Positions 57,217 to 64,000 of a DNA stretch of 64,000 nucleotides are shown in pieces (the first letter of the stretch is position 1; every line of letters starts with the position of its first letter). The stretch lies in NCBI RefSeq assembly GCF_030253575.1, contig NC_080569.1:16176001-16240000 (forward strand). Direction: 5' to 3'. The notes under the pieces were generated by a model. It was not told the DNA's origin and searched no databases. It was given only the letters and a program-made list of their open reading frames with translations. The position numbers were made by a program, and so were the translations under genes. Source of the DNA: Rhododendron vialii. Its lineage: Eukaryota; Streptophyta; Magnoliopsida; Ericales; Ericaceae.

Positions 57217-60174
57217 TTAATCAATATCTTCTCCAAATGCTGCTCCCGGCATGCTTATACTCATTACTTCGTACCACAATAGCAAACGTGTTTCATAACT
57301 GGCAGCCCATCCTTTAGCTTCATCCGATGAATTCTCCTCCCACCATGTTGGGATGGGTGGTACGGGATAATGAGGTTCTAAGAAAATTTGCACGAAGTGA
57401 TTGTTGTGAACACGGGCAATAGCAATTTCCCAGCGGTATTCGACTGGAACTGGAGGGGACCTCAATGGCAAATAAGTAAAACAACCGTAAACATCCTCAT
57501 CAAATGTATGCAGTACAAGGTTGTACCTTGTTGCGATGACAACTCCCAAAGTCATAGCCTCCATCCAATGATTTTGTGGTGCTGTAGGCTCGAACCAATT
57601 CAGTAAAATTAGTAAATGATTTGGCCAATCATGTACTGGATAAATCACACTGTATAGATAAAAATTTTGTCGAATCTCTTCAATAAGCTCCTCTCGTACT
57701 CGACTCCAATCATTTTCACCATACCCGATTAGTGCAGCTATCGCCCTGAATCCACAATGACCATCACCAAGCACGTCAACAGTGTGGGAAACATAACGTT
57801 GATAAGCCTGAGGTAATCGTTGAATGTAGCGATCAGTGATGGATGGAACTATAAATTGAGTTTTGTGAGCCCCAAAACCCCTCCCACGTCTCCCTCTCCC
57901 TCTCACTCGCGATATTGCAGTCTTTGATCCTGAAGTGGATGCTTCTGAGAAAGAAGGTACGCGACGTGTACTTTGCTCATCTCTATCTGTAGGTCGACCT
58001 CTATGTTTTGTGTTGTACGATGGAGGTCGAACTGTGCTACAAGATGGATCTGCCATATCGATAATCCTGTCTATGATATGCTCTCGCATAGGTGGATCCA
58101 TCCCATCTAATATCTCAACGACCTGAGATGTCCTGTCAGGTCGTGCTCCCTCTTCATTAAACTCGGTTGCGTGCATAGACAACCTAGTCCAATGAGCGTG
58201 GATACTCCATAGCGGAATTGGAGTGGAAATGGAACGATAATATGCAAGATTGTGCATGCATGGCAATCCATGTGTGATTTTGATCGTACAGTTGCAATAG
58301 CCAACAATGTGGGGGGATACTTCTAAAGCGGTTTCTAGCTGATCATGTATGAACTCCATTGCCTCTAATGAAATGCGACACCTAACCTGATCAAAAATGT
58401 CGTCACGCAATTGTTTGTGGCGTGGAATGTTCAATGATTTCTCGAACGACTTCTTAATTTCCCCGAACTGATTTTTCAACATCTTTTCTATTTTATCAAA
58501 AGATGTTTGTAGCGATGACATAGTATCCCCCAAATATAGCTTTAGCCTCGCATGTGCAGACTCTGCCCTGTAATAGAATAATGCACTGTGTTTAAATAGG
58601 AAAGTATCAAAAAGTATTTCTTCGTGTAGTAGAGAAATGCACAAAATTTTAATAGTAAAGTCAAAAAGCGATTTTACCTTTGACTTGAATTGCTTCCGAG
58701 GTGCATACATGTATCTGTCCATGCTGAAACAAACCGCTCTTTGTACGACCTTAACCATGTTTGCCACAGGTAAGTTATGACATACGGGAACTGGCGAAAA
58801 TCGTCGCACATGGCTTGCCACTTATGTTCGAAAGACGAAGGTGTAGATGAATTGATAAGCGAGTGCCATGACTTGATGAAGCGCTTCCATTCCGGACCAA
58901 GCACACGACTGCAGTTCTTCATGACGCACTGATTTATGTGTCAAATATACAAGATGTGACGTGCCGTAGGGAAACATGCTTCAATGGCGTTCATAAGCGC
59001 TAAATCCCGATCTGAAACAAACACCAATGGCATCGACGCCCCCTTTTGAAGCATCCAGTTTTTTAAGTTATCCAATGCCCATGTCAATGTCTCTTCTCTC
59101 TCATTACTAAGATAAACGAACATAAGCGAGTAAGTTCGCCATGTGGATGTGATACCCGCAACCTCCAATAGTGGTTTTCGATACTCATTGGTCTTGTACG
59201 TGGCATCAATGATCAGTACAGACGGAAAGTTGACAGATAGCTCTAGACTCATAGGATGAACCCAAATAATATCTGTGATTTCGTTAGTATCCGGATTTGT
59301 AAGAAATTGATGGAGGTAATGTTTCTTAAGTAATTGACGTATGACATACTGAATAGGAGTTAGACCCTCCAGTTTGACTGCTTTGTTTGAAAAAATGGTG
59401 TTATAAATGCTCTTGATTCCCGTAGTGTTTGACGGGTCTTTTTGCTTCAAAATATTAAGAATCTCACGAGGCGCAGTGCTGTTGGCCATGTCGACCACAA
59501 ATTGTTTCTCTATTGGTTTTAGCCTTGACGGGTACTCGTGGCCCTCAATATGTTTTGCTATTTCATGGTTATGGACACCACTAATAACCTCTAAACCCCA
59601 CCTGCTACCGTATGGATGTTGTGGTATACCTCGCAGTTGAAATGGGCAATCGCATTTTCTAGTCCCAGTGCTTCTTTGCAAGGATTGCCCTTCAACATGA
59701 TTCCGTGGAGGTTCGTACTTTCCTCCTCTTTCACAACCAAGAATGCATTTCGGCAATTTGCCGCCTTTTAACTTAGCAGAATTTAAAATAACCACCACAA
59801 TATCATATTTTAGACCAACGCTCCGTGCCCAAGCTAACATATCTTCTCTACTTTCAAAAATCTATATAAAAAAAACGAATATGTATAAATACAACATTAA
59901 CCAGTCTTAACATAAATAACGAATATGCAAAACAATAACAATAAAAACTAACCTGGTCGATGGTAAATTCTAGTGTATAATCGCGACTATTGTGGGAGAT
60001 ACTCTCCTCACTACGAACATCATTCTCAAATGACCAACTATCTGAAATTGAAAAGTTGTAGTCATCCATTATTCCGTCCCGAATTCTCCGCTGCGGCGTT
60101 CCTAAAAAATTTGACAAATACATAGTCTGTGAAGAAAGCCTAAGTAACCATGCTAAATTTTCACCGAAAATCAT
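57217..60174 (-). pseudogene. MULE/FAR1-type transposase fused to an OTU domain, one nonsense codon
   Basis: Three exons on the minus strand: 60174-59953, 59861-58678 and 58567-57217, with GT-AG introns of 91 and 110 bp (918 codons). Domains in order are: a FAR1/GCM1-like zinc region (RKCDCPFQLRG ... GVHNHE), a MULE DDE core (LIIDATYKTN, FVSDRDLALMNAI), a SWIM zinc finger near residue 560 (CNCTIKITHGLPCMH), and a C-terminal OTU cysteine-protease-like domain (VLGDGHCGFRAI, Cys740; NNHF, His859). The only break is TGA at 58943-58941 (codon 381), between HILYI and HINQCVMKNC, where relatives have Trp. ATG 60174 is the first choice; ATG 60069 would also work. Transposases of this class cut and rejoin element ends; the OTU role is unknown. 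Confidence 0.87.
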
Positions 60175-60904
60175 TATTCTAAATTTTGTGGACTATGTTT
60201 GACATAGAAATAACCAGGAAAGTCCCAGGTCGGATGGTCGGACAAGTCCAGTTAGAATCACCATTCCTTCCTTAGTCGGTACGAAGCCAGACTTGTTGAC
60301 AAACTTTCGAGGGTGTTAGCCTCGGATTACTCCACAATTGTAAAAATGATCATAAAGCATAGTGTCACATGGACGGACACCTTTGGAGTGGAAACCACTT
60401 GTGCTTTAGACTAGTAATTTTAGTAGAATAAGTTTGCTAGCTATCTTTAGTACTTTAACTTAATATGCATTTTTAAACACAAAAATAAAATATAACAGAA
60501 GGTTACGGTAGCTTACGGAAGATGAATGTGGCTATCGAACAAAGTGACTTCTTACGGTAAGCTTACGGTAGCTTTGAAAGAGATAAATAAATATTGACTA
60601 AACTACTAAATATTTTGGATCAAGAGGCTGGTCGGGTGGTGGTTTGGTGGCAGCCTTGGGTTGAGTTTCTTGAAGAACTCAAGAAGAAATTCAATAATAC
60701 CAAGAACAAAATAAGAACAAAGAGCAAACACAAAGTTTCTAGAGAGAAAAGTTGGAGAGGTTCAAGGTGTGAATTGAATGGTTTCACAAAGGGTTCTATT
60801 TATAGGAAAATGAGGACCTCTCTCCTCACCCCATATGGCCCCCCCCCTATATTTGCTTTATGGTTGAAGTCTAATTCTAGGTTCAAGTCTAATAAAAATA
60901 TAAT

Positions 60905-61145
60905 TACAAAAATAAATGTTTCAATTTTCAATCTGTTTGAACCGGTGCAAAGATGTTATTTTCTGATCATTTCATCATAAATGGTCGTAATAAATTTTTG
61001 CCTCCAAAGCCTTTCAATGAACACCCTAAGAGAGTCTTGAAACTAAAAAATGAGTTTTAGGATGTTTGTTGAAAGGTCTTAGAGCAAAAAATTCATTATG
61101 ACCATTTAAAATAAAATGATCAAAAAAATACGATTTTTGACCCGG
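60905..61145. repeat. Palindromic AT-rich module inside the MULE
   Basis: A hairpin centred near 61030. Its left part (TTTTCAATCTGTTTGAACCG, then TTCTGATCATTTCAT) matches the interior module of the foldback elements at 2656-4845 and 18763-19590. The right part is its inverted copy (AAAATAAAATGATCA, GACCCGGTG). Confidence 0.72.
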
Positions 61146-61528
61146 TGTATTTGTAGAAATTAAATAAATAAGATAAAATTAATTAAATAAAAATTAAATT
61201 TAAAAGGTGAAAGTGTTTTAAGAGGGGAGGGGGGGCCGGGGGATAATCCGGATTTTAAGGAAGTATGGGGTTTGATAAAATAAAAATTAAATTTAAAAAG
61301 TGAAGGTGTTTTAAGAGGGGAGGGGGGCCGGATGTTTTTTGGGTGGGGGGCCGGGGGATAATCCGAGTTTTAAAGAAGTTTGGGGTTTGATAAAAAAAAA
61401 AAGAAAACAAAAAGGGAAGGCTGGGGGGGGGGTGGGGGCGGGGGCGGGGGGAAGGAGTAAGGAGGGAAATGGGGGGTGGGGCCGGGGGGGTGGGGTGTCA
61501 GGGGGGGAGTAGCAATTTACGTATTAAG

Positions 61529-62781
61529 CCAGGTGATGATCGAGAATGTTCAAGGCCATAATTGAAACCCAGAAATTAGATGCACAAATCCACTGAGACA
61601 TGCATGGAATTGCGGATCACAAGAAAAGCAAATTCTCTTAGGAAGCAGAATTTGGCGTGGGCACACACACAAAGTGTAATTACAAAAGGAACAAGTGAAA
61701 GATAGTGTAAAGGGAATGGTGCAGAATACCAGTACCATTGTAAGGATACAAAAGGCAGACTAGGGACCGGTCACTTGACCCCTTTGAACCAACTCTAAAT
61801 GAATCAGCCATGCACCGGACACGCCCGAACCCTCTCTCTCTCTCTCTCTCGATCTCGAGTGTGTGGAAGCGGATGCTACTGTGAGCACCACACTCTTCGT
61901 CTTTGTGAGAGCGGCATTTTGGTATATGCATGCATGCATCTAAGGAATTGGTGTTCCAATGATCAACAGTACTACTAGTACTCTCGCTAGCTATAGACTC
62001 GACGACTCAATGGGCAAAAACATTTTCCATCATTTATATCTCTAAAAGGAATTTTGATTATCAAATCTACAAATAAGGAACTCGCAGTATTTCAAGTCTC
62101 AGTATCACCTCAAGGAACTCGCCCTTGGACAACCTCATAACATTAAGGAACGAATTCTTGTTTTAGATTCACACATCCTTCTCCGAAACGTTTCTTTTTG
62201 CATCTTTTTGCATTTTTTAATGATCAACAAAAGTGATCAATATCTTCTTTTGAATTAATATCAAAAGTCAGTAATATTAAAATAGTTAGACTTGTAGATA
62301 GCTTGGAATAAGAGTTTTACTCCTAACTTCCTGTCTTCTGGCACCTAAATCTATATTCCTGATTACCGATTCTCAATTAGATGATAAAAACCGAAAGGAA
62401 AATAGTAGCATGTAAATTTCAAAAATAGCTAATAAAAAGTAGTATGTGCTGGAAGCCTTTTCTGTTATAAGTTAAATGCCACCATCTAATCAATACAAAA
62501 ATTCTAGCCAGAAAAGAAGAAAAAAATAATAATTCAGCATCCTGAGCGGACAACTCAGGATCAGGGCTCTCCCTTTTATGAGGAAATTTCTAAAGAATGG
62601 GCACCTAATAATAAATGACTAAAAAAACCAAAATTAAACGAGAGAAAGAATAATTGGAGCTTATTATAGTCCTCTTTATTTACAGTTTCTCTGCATCTCC
62701 TCAGTTAATGTTGTGAGAAACGCTCTCCATTCTGGGCTTCTTGACTCGCTGCACAAAAATCTATACACGGTCTTCAGTTCT
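61529..62781. other. Intergenic, no gene supported
   Basis: Contains a CT tract at about 61832-61850. An 83-codon minus-strand frame at 61931-61680 has no known domain. Confidence 0.4.
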
Positions 62782-63057
62782 TCAGGATTTGCCTTCTTCA
62801 ATAATCCTCGAATTACACACTGATTCTTCATGGATTGTTAATTTATTACTGCTACCAACTAAGGATAAATCTTGCTCTCGCTGTTTTAGAAGAAAACCGA
62901 AAAGTCTTGTTTGATTTTCCGCTGCTGCAGATTGAGTTGATCCGAAAGGGTAGTTGTCATCACCCGAACTCGTTGGCACTTCAGGGATGACATCAATTGA
63001 AAGCTTGTGGTTCCAGTACTCCTCGGATTGATGGTTAGGATCAAGAGCCTCGATAGC
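62782..63057 (-). CDS. Possible terminal exon of an unrecognised gene
   Basis: On the minus strand an acceptor-like TTGACAG precedes 63057, followed by 91 open codons to a TGA at 62784-62782. The peptide begins AIEALDPNHQSEEYWNHKLS and contains RLFGFLLKQREQDLSL. Composition is protein-like (Glu/Asn/Ser-rich), unlike the surrounding repeats. No family is recognised. If real, the remaining exons lie beyond the right edge. Frame, acceptor and composition are the only support. Confidence 0.4.
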   Translation of the reverse strand, partial: AIEALDPNHQSEEYWNHKLSIDVIPEVPTSSGDDNYPFGSTQSAAAENQTRLFGFLLKQREQDLSLVGSSNKLTIHEESVCNSRIIEEGKS

Positions 63058-63228
63058 CTGTCAATGCTCTTACACCATTAGATTGTGGAACTCAAGTGTA
63101 ATACTGTCATGACTAGTCTCACAACATGGCACATAAGTTACACACGCACGCAGAGAGAGAGAGAGGTTTACAAACACGGGAAAACACCCACATAGAGCAT
63201 CAATACAAAATAATTTCAACCGAGCAAG

Positions 63229-63585
63229 CAGAGGCGGAGGTAGCTAGTGGGGGGGGCCAATTTTTTTTTAAGCTAAGTAATTTAGTTAGGCACCTACTGG
63301 TATTCGGACAAATTCGTACTTTATAAAGTTAAATTTGTGAAAGATTTCTTTTAAAAAATGAACGGTTTGATCATAACCATAATATCTCAATGGCTTTAAT
63401 TTGAAGACCACAAGAGAGTTGGACAAACTTTTCTTCTTCTTAAAAAAAAGATCCATGACAATATTTAACTAAACGAATACATACATAATCTTTCTCTTCG
63501 CATTTTAACAGTCAATACGCACTAACAAAAGTGAACTCCTATTAAACAGTGACACTCCCGAAAGTAAATCCTGGCTCAGTCACTG
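63229..63585. mobile_element. hAT-type MITE with perfect 8-bp TSD
   Basis: Ends CAGAGGCGGAGGTAGC and (inverted) CAGTGACTGAGCCAGG are flanked by CGAGCAAG at 63221-63228 and 63586-63593. It is 357 bp, AT-rich and non-coding. Confidence 0.85.
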
Positions 63586-63593
63586 CGAGCAAG

Positions 63594-64000
63594 GTTTTGG
63601 TTTAAAATCAAAAGTCCCAAGGAATGACAGTACTTTTGATTTTAAACCCATCCAATGAATTTAGTATTTGTTTCATCAAAAAAATACTCATTTGTTTCTG
63701 TTGGAAGGAGTCCTCTTCTATTGGAACATTTTTTCCTTATTAGGTAGGCATGTCTAGATGGAACCAAATTTTGAACCTCTTGCTTGGCCTCTATAGCTCC
63801 AGGTGGCAATTGACCAACTCTATTTTTATCTCAATTTTTTGCCATTCTTGTGTGCTGGTTTTGAAATTATTCGGCATGGAAATGATCCTAAGTTAGATAT
63901 TAGTGACGAGAGAATGACATAAACTCAATCATAAGTTGAAATAGCTGGTGTAAGAAGAATATATTGGAATCATGCACAACATGCAGACAACTGTTTGTTG
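63594..64000. other. Right-edge sequence, nothing recognised
   Basis: AT-rich, no supported feature. Confidence 0.45.

Larger units (their letters stand above)
56810..61519 (-). mobile_element. Mutator-like transposon (MULE) with OTU-domain transposase, 4.7 kb
   Basis: The termini are inverted copies: TGCTACTCC at 56816-56824 and its complement at 61506-61514, followed inward on both sides by ACACCCCACCCCCC. AATATTAAG (56801-56809) and CGTATTAAG (61520-61528) flank the element, a 9-bp duplication with two mismatches. The transposase gene (57217-60174) reads toward the left end. A palindromic AT-rich module at about 60905-61145 and G/C-rich repeats (61200-61500) fill the right third. Apart from one stop codon in the transposase, the element looks full-length. 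Confidence 0.85.

Noticed and set aside
57217..58821. Taking the 534-codon frame from ATG 58821 as an independent OTU gene
   Set aside because: Its first 80 codons are in the wrong frame for the transposase homology and include the 110-bp intron; the GT-AG join to the upstream exon restores the transposase-SWIM-OTU reading.
61680..61931. Minus-strand 83-codon frame with an internal Met (MADSFRVGSKGSSDRS) as a first exon
   Set aside because: No known family, no convincing downstream exon before the MULE, and it begins in a GA tract.

Overview
The window is nuclear DNA of a flowering plant, most likely a eudicot. Genes are interrupted by GT-AG introns of about 80 bp to over 1.6 kb, the intergenic DNA is AT-rich and crowded with plant transposons, and the host genes are plant-specific types: CYP716 cytochrome P450, SBT2-type subtilase, gamma-SNAP and a fasciclin-like arabinogalactan protein. 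The species cannot be fixed from sequence alone. No bacterial, organellar or CRISPR features were seen.

Host genes, left to right: (1) a complete three-exon CYP716 P450 on the minus strand (8258-10598, 476 aa); (2) a complete ten-exon SBT2.2-like subtilase on the plus strand (29274-40560, 847 aa, catalytic triad intact); (3) a complete nine-exon gamma-SNAP on the plus strand (43901-49981, 292 aa); (4) a single-exon FAS1-domain, probably GPI-anchored protein on the plus strand (52921-53721, 266 aa); (5) a possible last exon of a minus-strand gene entering from the right edge (62782-63057). From memory, Arabidopsis SBT2.2 and gamma-SNAP also lie close together on chromosome 4, so genes 2 and 3 are probably an ancient syntenic pair. 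The host genes have otherwise unrelated jobs (specialised metabolism, secreted proteolysis, vesicle fusion, cell-wall glycoprotein).

Much of the rest is mobile DNA whose ends can often be set by target-site duplications (TSDs). 0-7 kb: a decayed LINE, several large palindromic foldback elements, a SINE with a 10-bp TSD and a hAT-like GAGCTCGGCTCG repeat. 10.9-22.1 kb: nested MITEs, a solo LTR that splits the inverted repeat of another element, a foldback MULE with a perfect 9-bp TSD, a hAT-like element containing another foldback element, and a further foldback element. 24.4-28.6 kb: a long-TIR MULE holding a CACTA element plus a composite of a miniature LTR retrotransposon (TRIM) and a copia-like LTR. 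Two more TRIMs and a TIR element with a 9-bp TSD sit in subtilase introns. 54-56.3 kb: a hAT-like element, a Stowaway-type MITE and a foldback element inside a TA microsatellite. 56.8-61.5 kb: an almost intact 4.7-kb MULE whose transposase carries a C-terminal OTU protease-like domain and is broken by one TGA where family members have tryptophan.

The most unusual material is the set of palindromic foldback elements that share interior modules but have different ends, the MULE-OTU element, the three TRIMs, and a perfect 51-bp-arm palindrome at 43386-43491.
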